This document shows, piece after piece, positions 53,792 to 63,735 of a stretch of DNA of 64,000 bases. The stretch spans positions 685,001 through 749,000 of the forward strand of contig NZ_CP013630.1 of the NCBI RefSeq assembly GCF_001664485.1, read 5' to 3'. Each line of letters opens with the position of its first letter. The stretch's first letter is position 1. The notes beneath the pieces are model-generated. The model did not search any database and was not told where the DNA came from. It saw only the letters and a list, made by a program, of their open reading frames with translations. Source of the stretch: Rhizobium sp. N324 (lineage in GTDB: Bacteria > Pseudomonadota > Alphaproteobacteria > Rhizobiales > Rhizobiaceae). Made by a program: the position numbers and the translations under genes.

Positions 53792-54071
53792 TTCAACCAA
53801 AGATGGAGAAGGCCTATTGTGACGAAACTGTGTCACAATATGGCAAGAATCCGGCGTGAATCCCTCGTGCAAGTCATAATTAAGGGACTGTTAACTTTTC
53901 CACGAAATTTTGGTGTGCATAAATCACCGTACCCACTAGATATAGATCAAATCGCTACCCAGATCTTAATCAATTATTAGTTTCTGCCATTAACTTTAAC
54001 GAGTTGTCGCCGATTCGTGCGATTCGTACCCATAGATCATCGAAGTGCCACACTGATTCGGAGGCGGACGA
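53792..54071. promoter_or_regulatory. rem upstream region
   Basis: An AT-rich 280-base region without a gene, expected to receive VisN/VisR and other regulators. It holds the perfect 9-base-arm palindrome at 53815-53840. The stretch 53875-53990 is strongly AT-rich (TTAACTTTTCC, GATATAGATC, TTATTAG). GGAGG precedes the rem ATG by 6 bases or so. Confidence 0.55.
53815..53840. promoter_or_regulatory. Perfect inverted repeat upstream of rem (candidate operator)
   Basis: TATTGTGAC (53815-53823) and GTCACAATA (53832-53840) are perfect complements around an 8-base centre, 231 bases before the rem ATG. There is no T-run, so it is not a standard terminator of the preceding gene. A dimeric LuxR-type or other regulator site is likely. 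Confidence 0.55.
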
Positions 54072-54743
54072 ATGATCGTCGTGGTTGATGAGCGTGAGCT
54101 CGTGAAAGATGGATACACATCTCTGTTTGGCCGTGAGGGCATTCCCTCCACCGGCTTTGATCCGACGGAATTCGGTGAGTGGGTGCAGACCGCTGCCGAT
54201 TCCGATATTGCGGCAGTCGAGGCCTTCCTGATCGGTCAGGGCCAGCGCAGCCTCGAACTCCCCCGGGCGATTCGGGATCGGTCGATGGCGCCGGTGATTG
54301 CGGTCAGCGACCAGCCCTCGCTCGAAAACACCCTTGCACTGTTCGATTGCGGCGTCGACGACGTGGTGCGCAAGCCAGTGCATCCGCGCGAAATCCTCGC
54401 AAGGGCGGCCGCGATCCGGCGCCGGCTGAAGGCGATCGCCAACTACACCGAGATCGGCGGCATCCGCGTTTTCTCGGATGGTCGCGACCCCGAGATCAAC
54501 GGCGAAGTCTTCGCGCTTCCCCGGCGCGAGCGCCGCATCCTCGAATATCTGATCGCCAATCGCGGTCGCCGGGTCACCAAGACCCAGATCTTCAACGCCA
54601 TCTACGGCATCTTCGACGAAGAGGTCGAGGAGAACGTCGTCGAAAGCCATATCTCGAAGCTGCGCAAGAAGCTGCGCAAAAAGCTCGGCGTCGATCCGGT
54701 CGATTCCAAGCGCTTCCTCGGCTACTGCATCGATTGGGCCTGA
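54072..54743 (+). CDS. rem: OmpR-type master motility regulator Rem
   Basis: A 223-residue regulator. The N-terminal receiver (about 1-115) keeps D6/E7 and K101-type lysine (VVRKPVHP) but has E50 (AAVEAF) where the phospho-acceptor aspartate belongs, so it probably works without phosphorylation. The C-terminal winged helix (about 125-223) has [20 protein letters not shown] and [16 protein letters not shown]. Rem is the class IB activator, itself activated by VisN/VisR, that switches on the hook-basal-body and motor operons during growth. It sits before flgE and has its own promoter region. Confidence 0.94.
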   Translation: MIVVVDERELVKDGYTSLFGREGIPSTGFDPTEFGEWVQTAADSDIAAVEAFLIGQGQRSLELPRAIRDRSMAPVIAVSDQPSLENTLALFDCGVDDVVRKPVHPREILARAAAIRRRLKAIANYTEIGGIRVFSDGRDPEINGEVFALPRRERRILEYLIANRGRRVTKTQIFNAIYGIFDEEVEENVVESHISKLRKKLRKKLGVDPVDSKRFLGYCIDWA

Positions 54744-54751
54744 TTTTTCCG

Positions 54752-54771
54752 GCCGGGCCGCGGCGCCCGGC
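54752..54771 (+). terminator. GC-rich hairpin after rem
   Basis: GCCGGGC (54752-54758) pairs with GCCCGGC (54765-54771), 9 bases after the rem stop. No T-run follows, so it may only partly separate rem from flgE. Confidence 0.4.
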
Positions 54772-54869
54772 TGAACCTCGATATTGGCCTTGCAGCGCGC
54801 CATGACAGACAGCTTCACGCAAGGCCCGACAAATACTCTCGAGTTTAACAGGTAAAACGAGGTTTTCAG

Positions 54870-56180
54870 ATGAGCATTTTCGGCAGCATGAAGACGGCGG
54901 TATCGGGGATGAACGCGCAGGCGAACCGCCTCAGCACGGTCTCCGACAACATCGCCAACGTCAACACGACCGGCTACAAGGCTGTGTCGACGAGCTTCTC
55001 GTCGCTGGTCCTGCCTTCCTCGGGCGGCAACTACAATTCCGGCGGCGTTCAGACCTCCGTCCGCCAGGCCGTCTCCGATCAGGGCGACATCTCCTACACC
55101 ACCTCGACCACCGACCTCGCGATCTCGGGCGACGGCTTCTTCATCGTTCAGGGTCCTGACGGCACGCCGGTGCTGACCCGTGCCGGCGACTTCACCAAGG
55201 ACGACGAAGGCAACCTCGTCAACGCCGCCGGCTTTGGCCTTATGGGCTATTCCTACGACTCCGGCGCTCCCGCCGTCGTCGTTAACGGCTTCGACGGCCT
55301 CGTGCCTATCAACGTCAATCAGGAAGGGCTGACCGCCATCGCCTCGACATCGGGTGTCTTCAAGGGCAACCTCGATTCCGGCGCCAATATCGCTCCGGTC
55401 GCGCCCGCGACGGCGCCGAGCGCGAACGCCGCCACCACAACGGCCGATACCAAGAAGTTCTCGATGGTCGCCTACGACCATCTCGGCAACAAGGTGATGT
55501 ATGACTTCTACTTCACGAAGAGCTCGGTCGTAACGCCGGTGCCGGCCGCCGGCGGTGTTACTGCCAGCACCTGGGAGGTTGCGGTGTTCCGCAACGCCGA
55601 TGCGGCAACGGGCGGCACGACTTCCTTCCCCTACACCGGTGGCGCCGGTGCCGTTGTCTCCTCCGGAAACCTTACATTCGACCGCAACGGCAAGATGCTG
55701 ACGGGCGGCGCCCTCACGATCGCCGATACAAGGAACGCGCTGTCGATCAGCATGGATCTTTCCGGCTTCACGCAGCTTGGCGCCGCCTTTGCCGGCACCG
55801 GTACGCCGAACGGCCAGGCAGCGAGCCCGGTCAAGGATGTCACCATCGATGGCGATGGCATCGTCTACGCTAAATACGAAGACGGCAGCACGAAGCCGCT
55901 CTATCGCATTCCGCTCGCCAACGTCGCAAGCCCCGACAAGCTGACGCTGATGAGCGGCAACGTTTATAGCGCCAACGGCCAGTCGGGCGTCACGGTCACC
56001 GGCTTCCCGCAGACCAACGGCCTCGGCACGATCAAATCGGGCGCACTCGAAGGTTCGAACGTCGATCTCGCCGGCGAGCTGACCGAGATGATCGAATCAC
56101 AGCGCAGCTATACCGCCAATTCCAAGGTCTTCCAGACGGGGTCCGACATCATGGACGTCCTCGTCAACCTCAAGAGATAA
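54870..56180 (+). CDS. flgE: Flagellar hook protein FlgE
   Basis: A 436-residue hook subunit. N-terminal motif MKTAVSGMNAQANRLSTVSDNIANVNTTGYKAV (about 6-38), the middle LAISGDGFFIVQGPDG, and the C-terminal ALEGSNVDLAGELTEMIESQRSYTANSKVFQT. Length and motifs are typical. It is preceded by a 126-base spacer and leads a run of hook-filament and export genes to the right edge. Confidence 0.97.
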   Translation: MSIFGSMKTAVSGMNAQANRLSTVSDNIANVNTTGYKAVSTSFSSLVLPSSGGNYNSGGVQTSVRQAVSDQGDISYTTSTTDLAISGDGFFIVQGPDGTPVLTRAGDFTKDDEGNLVNAAGFGLMGYSYDSGAPAVVVNGFDGLVPINVNQEGLTAIASTSGVFKGNLDSGANIAPVAPATAPSANAATTTADTKKFSMVAYDHLGNKVMYDFYFTKSSVVTPVPAAGGVTASTWEVAVFRNADAATGGTTSFPYTGGAGAVVSSGNLTFDRNGKMLTGGALTIADTRNALSISMDLSGFTQLGAAFAGTGTPNGQAASPVKDVTIDGDGIVYAKYEDGSTKPLYRIPLANVASPDKLTLMSGNVYSANGQSGVTVTGFPQTNGLGTIKSGALEGSNVDLAGELTEMIESQRSYTANSKVFQTGSDIMDVLVNLKR

Positions 56181-56199
56181 GCAGGGTAACGGGTAAGCT

Positions 56200-57687
56200 A
56201 TGTCGCTCACATCCGCACTTAATACCGCGCAGGGAATATTCAACAATACCGGCACGCAGAGCAGTGTCGTATCGAACAATATCTCCAATGCGGGCAATAA
56301 AGATTACGTGCGCCGGCAGGCGATGCTCACCACGTCCTTGAACGGCGCGCAGGTCGTCAAGATCGACCGGGCACAGGAAGATGCCCTGCTGCGCCAGTAC
56401 CTGAAGACCTCCTCGCAAGACAGCGCCCAACAGGCATTGCTGGGCGGTCTCGAAGATCTCAAGTCGATTATGGGTGGCAACGACTACGAAACGTCGCCAT
56501 CCACCTATCTCAGTGTTTTTCAGCAGAAGCTTCAGGCCTTCCGCACGACGCCGGGCAGTACCGTCGCCGCCCAGGGCGCCATCACCGCCGCCCAGGACGT
56601 CGCCAATTCGCTGAACAATGCCTCGCAGTCCGTTCAGGATGTCCGCGCCACCGCCGATAAGCAGATCGCCACTGATGTCGATACGCTGAACACGCTGCTC
56701 AGCCAGTTCGAGAAGGCCAACAACGCGGTAAAGACCGCCACGTCCTCGGGTGCGGATGCCTCAGGCGCTCTCGACGAACGCGAGAAGGCTCTGAAGCAGA
56801 TTTCGCAGATCGTCGGCGTCAACGCGACGACGCGTGACAACAACGACATGGTGCTGAGCACCTCCGACGGAACGATCCTTTTCGAGACCGTTCCGCGCAA
56901 GGTGACGTTCAAGTCTCAGGATGTTTACAACGCGACGGTCACCGGCAATTCCGTCTATATCGACGGTGTGGCGCTGCCACGCGGCAGCGGGTCGACGACG
57001 ACGGCACAGGGAAGCCTTCAGTCGCTCCTGCAGGTCCGTGACGAGATCGCTCCCAACTTCCAGAAGCAGCTCGACGAAATCGCCCGCGGCCTGGTCTCGC
57101 TCTTCAAGGAGCAGAGCACGTCGGGCACCCCGGCCTATGTGCCCGGTCTCTTCACCTGGAGCGGCGGCACGGTCGATACCGGCACCACCGCGGTTGCCGG
57201 CATGGCCTCGACCATCACCGTCAGCAGCCGCGTGATCACCGCGCAGGGTGGCGATCCGATGCGCCTGCGCGATGGCGGCGTCAACGCCGGTGGCGTGGTC
57301 AACAATCCTACCCACCTCAGCGGCTATACGACCGACCTCGATCGTCTTTACACTGCCTTGGGCTCCGACATCGATTTCGATCCGGCGGCGGGACCGGCCG
57401 TCGGTTTCGACGCCACGACAGGCATCGATTCCAACGTCAGCATCATGGAATACGCCACCAATTCCCTCGGCTGGCTCGAGCAGTACCGCAGCAATGCCAC
57501 GACCGCGGCGGAAAACAGCTCGGCGGCGCTGTCGCGCTCCGACGAAGCCTATTCCAATGAGACCGGCGTCAACCTCGACGAGGAACTGACGCTGCTCCTC
57601 GACATAGAGCAGTCCTACAAGGCGGCGACCAAGATCCTGAATGCCGTCGATGAAATGCTGAAGTCACTGCTGGATATTGCGAGTTAA
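56200..57687 (+). CDS. flgK: Hook-filament junction protein FlgK (HAP1)
   Basis: A 495-residue junction protein. N-terminal: LTSALNTAQGIFNNTGTQSSVVSNNISNAGNKDYVRRQ; C-terminal: NETGVNLDEELTLLLDIEQSYKAATKILNAVDEMLKSLLDI, with the usual axial-protein helix. It forms the first junction layer between hook and filament. It lies 19 bases after flgE and 3 before flgL. Confidence 0.96.
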   Translation: MSLTSALNTAQGIFNNTGTQSSVVSNNISNAGNKDYVRRQAMLTTSLNGAQVVKIDRAQEDALLRQYLKTSSQDSAQQALLGGLEDLKSIMGGNDYETSPSTYLSVFQQKLQAFRTTPGSTVAAQGAITAAQDVANSLNNASQSVQDVRATADKQIATDVDTLNTLLSQFEKANNAVKTATSSGADASGALDEREKALKQISQIVGVNATTRDNNDMVLSTSDGTILFETVPRKVTFKSQDVYNATVTGNSVYIDGVALPRGSGSTTTAQGSLQSLLQVRDEIAPNFQKQLDEIARGLVSLFKEQSTSGTPAYVPGLFTWSGGTVDTGTTAVAGMASTITVSSRVITAQGGDPMRLRDGGVNAGGVVNNPTHLSGYTTDLDRLYTALGSDIDFDPAAGPAVGFDATTGIDSNVSIMEYATNSLGWLEQYRSNATTAAENSSAALSRSDEAYSNETGVNLDEELTLLLDIEQSYKAATKILNAVDEMLKSLLDIAS

Positions 57688-57690
57688 GCC

Positions 57691-58737
57691 ATGAAGAGCT
57701 CATTTATTTCAAGTTCGGCCATTCAGAATGCGATGCGACTGACGATCCGTCAGGGGCAGAATCAGATGACCAAGGCAACGATGGAAGCAACGACGGGAGT
57801 CTATGCGGATATCGGCGTCTCCCTCGGCGGCAATGCCGCAAGAAGCGTCGACTTCACCCGCGAGACCGACCGGATCGACTCGATCAAGGCAAGCAATTCG
57901 CTCGTCACCGCCCGCATGGAATCCTCCCAGCTCGGCCTCTCCAAGATGAAGGACGTCGGCGACGGCCTGGTTTCGAAACTGACGGCGCTCCAGGGCAGCC
58001 ACGATCCCGGCAGCGTCACCGTCGCCATCCAGTCGGCGACCAGCGCTCTGTCCACCATGATGGACACCGCCAATACCATGGTGAACGGCGAATATCTGTT
58101 CTCCGGCATCAACACCGATGTGCAGCCGCTGACCGACAAGACGACGGCGACGAGTGCCGCCATCGTCACGGCACTGAACGCCTACGCCGCTGGTATCCCG
58201 AAGGCCGTCAGCGCTCTTACCGGCGCCGAAATGCAGACCTTCATCACGGGGACGGTGGAGCCGATGTTCAGCCAGGCAAACTGGACCAATGCGACGACCG
58301 GCTGGTCGCAGGCATCGAGCCAGAACATGACGAGCCGCATCAGCAATTCCGAAGTGATCGAATCCTCGACCAACGCCAATTCCGAAGGCATGCGTTACAT
58401 GGCGCTGGCCTCGGTGATGACCTCGGCTCTGCTCGGTCAGAACCTCAGCAGCGATGCAATGACCACGGTGTCCAAGCAGGCCATCACCTATACGACCAAG
58501 GCGACCAGCGGCCTCGTGACCCAGGCAAGCCAGCTCGGCCTTTCCCAGGAGCGCGTCAAGAAGTCCAACGACGCCCTCGACGCCCAGTCGAACATCATCA
58601 AGAACAAGCTCGTCGATCTCCAGGGCGTCGATCCCTACGAGGCTTCGACCCTCGTCAAGACTTTGGAAACGCAGCTTGAAACGGCTTACACGATCGTCTC
58701 GAAGATCCAGCAGTTGAGTCTCGTAAACTACCTTTGA
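57691..58737 (+). CDS. flgL: Hook-filament junction protein FlgL (HAP3)
   Basis: A 348-residue flagellin-like junction protein. N-terminal: IQNAMRLTIRQGQNQMTKATMEATTGVYADIG; C-terminal: LDAQSNIIKNKLVDLQGVDPYEASTLVKTLETQLETAYTIVSKIQQLSLVNYL. It starts 3 bases after flgK. flaF follows after 36 bases. Confidence 0.95.
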   Translation: MKSSFISSSAIQNAMRLTIRQGQNQMTKATMEATTGVYADIGVSLGGNAARSVDFTRETDRIDSIKASNSLVTARMESSQLGLSKMKDVGDGLVSKLTALQGSHDPGSVTVAIQSATSALSTMMDTANTMVNGEYLFSGINTDVQPLTDKTTATSAAIVTALNAYAAGIPKAVSALTGAEMQTFITGTVEPMFSQANWTNATTGWSQASSQNMTSRISNSEVIESSTNANSEGMRYMALASVMTSALLGQNLSSDAMTTVSKQAITYTTKATSGLVTQASQLGLSQERVKKSNDALDAQSNIIKNKLVDLQGVDPYEASTLVKTLETQLETAYTIVSKIQQLSLVNYL

Positions 58738-58773
58738 TGAGCAAAGGCGCGCAAGATTAAGAAGGATGCATGA

Positions 58774-59121
58774 ATGTATCAGTTCTCTTATGCCGAAGTC
58801 ATGCAGGACTCGGTGGCCGACGCGAAAGAGCGGGAATGGCAGGTTCTTGACCGGTCCATAGATCTGCTGTCGTTGGCGCGCGACAAGGAAAAATACGGCC
58901 GGGAAGCCATCGAAGCCCTGTTTTATACGCGCCGGGTGTGGATCAGCTTCATCGAGGATCTGAAACATCCCGACAACCAGCTGGAGATCGAGCTCAGGGC
59001 CAACCTCATCTCGATCGCGATCTGGATATTGAAGGAATGCGACAGGATCCGAAAACGTCTGTCGAATAACTATCAGGGCATCATCGACGTTACCACCATC
59101 ATCAGGGATGGACTTAAATGA
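58774..59121 (+). CDS. flaF: Flagellin biosynthesis regulator FlaF
   Basis: A 115-residue helical cytoplasmic protein: [27 protein letters not shown] and [24 protein letters not shown] helix ([20 protein letters not shown]). In alphaproteobacteria FlaF promotes flagellin synthesis or secretion and works with FlbT. The stop codon overlaps the flbT ATG by 4 bases, so the pair is translationally coupled. Its likely target in this window is the leader of flaA-flaC. Confidence 0.93.
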   Translation: MYQFSYAEVMQDSVADAKEREWQVLDRSIDLLSLARDKEKYGREAIEALFYTRRVWISFIEDLKHPDNQLEIELRANLISIAIWILKECDRIRKRLSNNYQGIIDVTTIIRDGLK

Positions 59122-59567
59122 AAAGTACACTTCGCATTTCTCTGAAAGCCGGAGAAAGAATCTTCATCAACGGCGCCGTCCTGCGTGTCGACCGCAAGGT
59201 CGCGCTGGAATTCCTGAATGATGTGACTTTCCTTCTCGAAAACCACGTCCTCCAGCCGGAAGGCGCCACCACGCCGCTGCGCCAGCTCTATTTCATCGCG
59301 CAGATGATCCTCATCAATCCCGAGGGCAAGGACCACTCGACGGCGATGTTCCGCAAGTCGATCACCATGCTGCTCACCTGCTTCAAGAACGAGGAAATCC
59401 TCGCCGAACTGAAGCGCATCGATGCACTCGTCTCGACCGGCCGCGCCTTCGACGCGCTGAAGGCGATCCGCGGCCTCTACGCGATCGAAGACAATATCCT
59501 CAACAACCACGAAATGCCGCCGACCATGGTCGAGCAGATTCGCAGGGAGATTGCACCATGGCGGTAG
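59118..59567 (+). CDS. flbT: Flagellin mRNA regulator FlbT
   Basis: A 149-residue protein: [65 protein letters not shown]. In Caulobacter FlbT binds the 5' leader of flagellin mRNA and promotes its turnover when assembly is incomplete; FlaF counteracts it. The start overlaps flaF and the end overlaps flgD by 10 bases. Confidence 0.95.
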   Translation: MKSTLRISLKAGERIFINGAVLRVDRKVALEFLNDVTFLLENHVLQPEGATTPLRQLYFIAQMILINPEGKDHSTAMFRKSITMLLTCFKNEEILAELKRIDALVSTGRAFDALKAIRGLYAIEDNILNNHEMPPTMVEQIRREIAPWR

Positions 59568-60007
59568 ATGCAACATCGAGCGTGACCTCGGCGGGCACCA
59601 CGAGCACGACAAATTCCGCCCAGCAGAAAGCGACGCTGAACTACGACAATTTCCTTCAGCTGCTCATCGCGCAGATGAAGAACCAGGATCCGACCGATCC
59701 GGTCGACGCCAGTGAGCAGATGTCGCAGCTGGCGAGCTTCTCGCAGGTGGAGCAGACGATCCAGACGAACACCAAGCTGGATACGCTTCTCTCAAGCTCG
59801 AGCCTCACCCAGGCCAGCAGCTACGTCGGCAAATACATGGAAAGCGCCGACGGCACCGTCAAAGGCACCATCGAATCCGTCAAGGTTTATTCCGACGGCA
59901 TCATTGCGACGACCACGGATGGCGGTAAGATACTCGTGCAGGCGGGAATCACCGTTGCTGACAAGGCGCCGACCACGACCACGACCAGCGGCAGCAGCGA
60001 TACCTGA
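59558..60007 (+). CDS. flgD: Hook-capping protein FlgD
   Basis: A 149-residue hook scaffold. The N-terminal signature is [43 protein letters not shown] (about 28-70). Only a short domain follows ([27 protein letters not shown]), so the protein is shorter than the 231-residue enteric FlgD, as usual in rhizobia. It overlaps flbT by 10 bases. Confidence 0.93.
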   Translation: MAVDATSSVTSAGTTSTTNSAQQKATLNYDNFLQLLIAQMKNQDPTDPVDASEQMSQLASFSQVEQTIQTNTKLDTLLSSSSLTQASSYVGKYMESADGTVKGTIESVKVYSDGIIATTTDGGKILVQAGITVADKAPTTTTTSGSSDT

Positions 60008-60042
60008 TAGCACGGCGCCGACGCGCCGGTGACACCAATCAT

Positions 60043-60068
60043 AGCAGCCCGGCCTCGGCGGGGCTGCT
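60043..60068 (+). other. Inverted repeat between flgD and fliQ
   Basis: AGCAGCCC (60043-60050) pairs with GGGCTGCT (60061-60068) around a GC-rich loop. No T-run follows, so it may modulate rather than end transcription before fliQ. Confidence 0.4.
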
Positions 60069-60094
60069 TCAAGGCGATATGAGGTTGCCTTCAG

Positions 60095-60361
60095 ATGAAT
60101 GAAGCTGATGCATTGGATCTGTTCCAGGCCGCGATCTGGACCGTCCTGATTGCCTCCGGTCCGGCGGTCCTCGCCGCAATGGTGGTGGGTCTCATCATCG
60201 CCCTGATCCAGGCGCTGACCCAAGTGCAGGAAGCGACGCTGACCTTTGTGCCGAAGATCGTTGCGGTGCTGATCACCGTCGGCGTCACCGCACCTTTCGT
60301 TGGCTCGCAGGTCTCGATTTTCACCAATCTGGTCTTCTCGCGCATCCAGTCCGGATTCTGA
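60095..60361 (+). CDS. fliQ: Flagellar export-gate protein FliQ
   Basis: An 88-residue membrane protein with two helices (about 17-40 and 50-72). Motif VLAAMVVGLIIALIQALTQVQEATLTFVPKIVAV is diagnostic. It forms the export gate with FliP and FliR. flhA follows after 88 bases. Confidence 0.96.
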   Translation: MNEADALDLFQAAIWTVLIASGPAVLAAMVVGLIIALIQALTQVQEATLTFVPKIVAVLITVGVTAPFVGSQVSIFTNLVFSRIQSGF

Positions 60362-60449
60362 GCCACCTTCGCGCAAGCTTCGCCATTTAACTCTCGATCC
60401 GAATTGGGCGGACCGAGTCCGCCTCCTCTCATGAAGAGACGGAATTGTT

Positions 60450-62537
60450 ATGGCGCAACCACCTGCATTACCCCTTCCGAAGGTCGCCCCGAGCCTGCGC
60501 GATGTCGGTTTTGCCCTCGGCATCATCGGCATCATCTGCATTCTCTTCCTGCCGATCCCGCCATTCCTGATCGACATGGGTCTGGCCTTTTCGATCGCCT
60601 TCTCGGTGCTGATCCTGATGGTCGCGCTGTGGATCCAGAAACCACTCGATTTCTCGTCCTTCCCGACCATTCTGCTGATCGCGACGATGACCCGGCTGGC
60701 GCTGAACATCGCGACGACGCGTGTCATCCTGTCCCACGGCAATGAAGGTCACGACGCGGCCGGCGGCGTCATCGCCGGTTTCGCAAGCCTGGTGATGTCG
60801 GGCGACTTCGTCATCGGTCTGATCGTCTTCCTGATTCTCATCACCATCAACTTCATCGTCATCACCAAGGGCGCCACGCGTATCGCCGAAGTTGGCGCGC
60901 GTTTCACCCTCGATGCCATCCCCGGCAAGCAGATGTCGATCGACGCCGATCTTTCGGCCGGCATCATCGATGAAAGGGAAGCCCAGCGCCGGCGCAGGGA
61001 GCTCGAAGAGGAAAGCTCCTTCTTCGGTGCGATGGACGGTGCCTCGAAGTTCGTGCGCGGCGATGCCGTCGCCGGCCTGATCATCACCGCCATCAACGTC
61101 TTCGGCGGCATCATCATCGGCTATTTCCGCCACGGCATGCCGATCGGCGAGGCAGCCGACGTCTTCGTCAAGCTCTCCGTCGGCGACGGCCTCGTCTCGC
61201 AGATGCCGGCCCTTATCGTCTCGCTCGCCGCCGGCCTTCTCGTCTCGCGCGGCGGCACCACCGGCTCCACCGACCAGGCTGTCGTCAACCAGTTGAGCGG
61301 TTATCCCCGCGCGCTCTCGGTCTCGGCCGTGCTGATGTTTGTCCTGGCGCTGATGCCGGGCCTGCCATTCGTCCCTTTCGTGATCCTCGGCAGTCTTCTC
61401 GCCTTCGGCGCCTGGTTCATCCCGCGTCAGGTCGAGGCTGAAAACAAGCTTCGCCGCGAGCAGGAGGAAAAGAAGGTCGTCCAGAACAAGGAGCTGGAAA
61501 AGGATTCGGTCAAGTCGGTGCTGCGCACCTCGGAGATCGAGCTCGCACTCGGCAAGATGGTCTCGACCCGCCTGCTCGGCGCCCACCAGGAACTCGCCTT
61601 CCGAGTCGGCAAGATGCGCAAGAAGTTCGCGACGCAATACGGTTTCGTCGTGCCGGAGATCAAGGTCACCGACGATATCGCCATCGCCGAGAAGTCCTAC
61701 CAGATCCGCATCCACGGCACGACGGTCGCCTCCAACTTGCTGCGCGTCGGCGAAGTCCTCGTCGTGACCGGCGCCGGCCGCCGGCCGAGCATCCCCGGCG
61801 ACGAAATCCGCGAACCCGCCTTTGGCATGCCGGCCGTCTCGATCCTCGAAAACTTCGCCGACGATCTGAAGCGTGAAGGCTTCCAGCCGATCGACAACGT
61901 CTCCGTCGTGCTGACCCATATGAGCGAGGTCATCCGCAACAACCTGCCGCAGCTTCTGTCCTATAAGGACGTCAAGGTGCTGATCGATCGCCTCGACCCC
62001 GAATACAAGAAGCTCGCCGACGAGATCTGCTCGTCGCATATGTCCTATTCGGGTCTGCAGGCGGTGCTCAAGCTGCTGTTGGCCGAACGCGTCTCGATCC
62101 GCAACCTGCACCTCATTCTCGAAGCGGTGGCCGAACTCGCCCCGCATGTCAGAAAGACCGAGCAGATCGTCGAGCATGTCCGCATCCGCATGGCCCAGCA
62201 GCTTTGCGGCGACCTCGCCGACAACGGCGTGCTGCGCGTGCTGAGGTTGGGCAGCAAATGGGATCTTGCTTTCCACCAGGCGCTGAAGCGCGACGCCAAG
62301 GGCGAGGTGATCGAATTCGACATCGATCCGCGCAGCCTCGAGGAATTCAGCGAGCAGGCCACCAAAGTTATCCGTGAGTTCATGGATCGCGGCCTGCCAT
62401 TCGCACTTGTCACCTCGCCGGAAACACGCTCCTATGTGCGCATGATCATCGAACGGCTGTTCGCCACGCTGCCGGTCCTGTCGCATGTCGAACTGGCCAA
62501 GGGCATCGAGATAAAGATTTTGGGCTCTATTTCATGA
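60450..62537 (+). CDS. flhA: Flagellar export-gate protein FlhA
   Basis: A 695-residue membrane protein. Eight helices fill about 22-315; the family signature is [29 protein letters not shown] (143-171). The cytoplasmic C-terminal domain (about 340-695) builds the nonameric docking ring and contains [15 protein letters not shown] and [19 protein letters not shown]. It overlaps the fliR start by 4 bases. Confidence 0.97.
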   Translation: MAQPPALPLPKVAPSLRDVGFALGIIGIICILFLPIPPFLIDMGLAFSIAFSVLILMVALWIQKPLDFSSFPTILLIATMTRLALNIATTRVILSHGNEGHDAAGGVIAGFASLVMSGDFVIGLIVFLILITINFIVITKGATRIAEVGARFTLDAIPGKQMSIDADLSAGIIDEREAQRRRRELEEESSFFGAMDGASKFVRGDAVAGLIITAINVFGGIIIGYFRHGMPIGEAADVFVKLSVGDGLVSQMPALIVSLAAGLLVSRGGTTGSTDQAVVNQLSGYPRALSVSAVLMFVLALMPGLPFVPFVILGSLLAFGAWFIPRQVEAENKLRREQEEKKVVQNKELEKDSVKSVLRTSEIELALGKMVSTRLLGAHQELAFRVGKMRKKFATQYGFVVPEIKVTDDIAIAEKSYQIRIHGTTVASNLLRVGEVLVVTGAGRRPSIPGDEIREPAFGMPAVSILENFADDLKREGFQPIDNVSVVLTHMSEVIRNNLPQLLSYKDVKVLIDRLDPEYKKLADEICSSHMSYSGLQAVLKLLLAERVSIRNLHLILEAVAELAPHVRKTEQIVEHVRIRMAQQLCGDLADNGVLRVLRLGSKWDLAFHQALKRDAKGEVIEFDIDPRSLEEFSEQATKVIREFMDRGLPFALVTSPETRSYVRMIIERLFATLPVLSHVELAKGIEIKILGSIS

Positions 62538-63286
62538 TAACAGACCCGCAAGGGACCGTTCTCGCGCTGTTTCTGGTCTTCTGCCGGATCGGCGGCTGTG
62601 TGCTTTCTCTTCCGGGTTTTTCCTCGGCGCGTGTGCCTGAACAGTTGCGCGTCTTCATCGCCGTCGCGCTCTCGATCGCCGTCGTGCCGTTGCTCTGGGA
62701 TACCGTCTATCCGGCCGTTCACACCGGTTCCGGAACCTATATCGGCCTGATTTTCAGCGAATCGCTGATCGGCGTGATGTACGGCATGCTGGCGAGGATC
62801 TACACGCTCGGCATGCAGTTCGCCGCCTCGATCCTTGCCACGATGGTCGGCTATACCCAGCCGGGCTCCGCCGACATCGTCGAAGATACGCCGGAGACCA
62901 GCCTTTCCGCCTTTATCACCTTTGCCGGCATCATGATCCTCTTCATCATGGATTTTCATCACATCGTCTTCCGCGCGCTGATCGATTCTTACACGACCAT
63001 GCCCTTCGGCGGCCTGATGCAGATGCGCGCGACGCTGATCTCCTTTACCGACACGCTGGAGCAGACGACCTACATCATGCTGCGCCTGTCGAGCCCGTTT
63101 TTGATCTACGCCATGATCTTCAACGTCTCGATCGGTTTCATCAACAAGCTGGCGCCGCAGATCCCGGTCTACTTCATCTCCACCCCTTATCTGCTGATGG
63201 GCGGGCTTTTCCTGATCTATTTCTCGATTGCGGCTTTGGTCAGCCAGTTCGGCCAGTCCTTCGGCTCGATCTATATCGGGCGGTGA
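62534..63286 (+). CDS. fliR: Flagellar export-gate protein FliR
   Basis: A 250-residue polytopic membrane protein: [41 protein letters not shown] at the N-terminus and [36 protein letters not shown] in the middle are characteristic. It completes the FliP-FliQ-FliR gate. A small coiled-coil gene follows after 4 bases. Confidence 0.95.
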   Translation: MITDPQGTVLALFLVFCRIGGCVLSLPGFSSARVPEQLRVFIAVALSIAVVPLLWDTVYPAVHTGSGTYIGLIFSESLIGVMYGMLARIYTLGMQFAASILATMVGYTQPGSADIVEDTPETSLSAFITFAGIMILFIMDFHHIVFRALIDSYTTMPFGGLMQMRATLISFTDTLEQTTYIMLRLSSPFLIYAMIFNVSIGFINKLAPQIPVYFISTPYLLMGGLFLIYFSIAALVSQFGQSFGSIYIGR

Positions 63287-63290
63287 GACG

Positions 63291-63704
63291 ATGGTCGAAA
63301 AGAACCGTTCCCAGAAGCTCAAGCGACTGCTCTCGGTGCAGCGGCATATCGAAAGGATGGCCGAGAACGATCTGGCCGAGACCAGCCGCCAGCGCGTCGA
63401 AGTCAATGCGGCGATGGACGACGTCATCGTCGCGCTCGGCTCGATGGACCCGGTCCACCACGCCTTCTCGCAGAATTACGCCGACCGGTTCGGCAGGCTC
63501 TCCATCAAGGACCAGCAACTGACCGGCATGCAGCAGGTCCACGAAATGCGGCTGGCGCGCGAGCGCGCCAAGGGGGACCGTTTCGAAGAAGGCATGAAGG
63601 AGGCGCTCGAGGCCGAGCGCCGCGAGGCCGACGACAATGCCGTCTACGATGTCATCGACCAGCAATTCGCAACGCCAGCCTCCAGCAAGCTTCAAAATCC
63701 ATAA
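63291..63704 (+). CDS. FliJ-like coiled-coil protein
   Basis: A 137-residue highly charged helical protein: KLKRLLSVQRHIERMAENDLAETSRQRVEVNAAM and QQVHEMRLARERAKGDRFEEGMKEALEAERREADDN form two long helices, the antiparallel coiled coil expected of FliJ, the chaperone-escort that links FliI and FlhA. The length is close to E. coli FliJ (147). It follows fliR by 4 bases. No other fliJ candidate is visible in the window. Assignment is by shape and context. Confidence 0.68.
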   Translation: MVEKNRSQKLKRLLSVQRHIERMAENDLAETSRQRVEVNAAMDDVIVALGSMDPVHHAFSQNYADRFGRLSIKDQQLTGMQQVHEMRLARERAKGDRFEEGMKEALEAERREADDNAVYDVIDQQFATPASSKLQNP

Positions 63705-63735
63705 TCGTTGCAATCTTAAATTAGAGGATTGTAAC

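Noticed and set aside
53815..53840. CRP-type site reading of the rem palindrome
   Set aside because: TGTGA and TCACA are 10 bases apart rather than 6, so the standard consensus does not fit.
60468..62486. A 672-codon open frame antisense to flhA
   Set aside because: flhA is unmistakable on the other strand, and the antisense product is charged low-complexity sequence.
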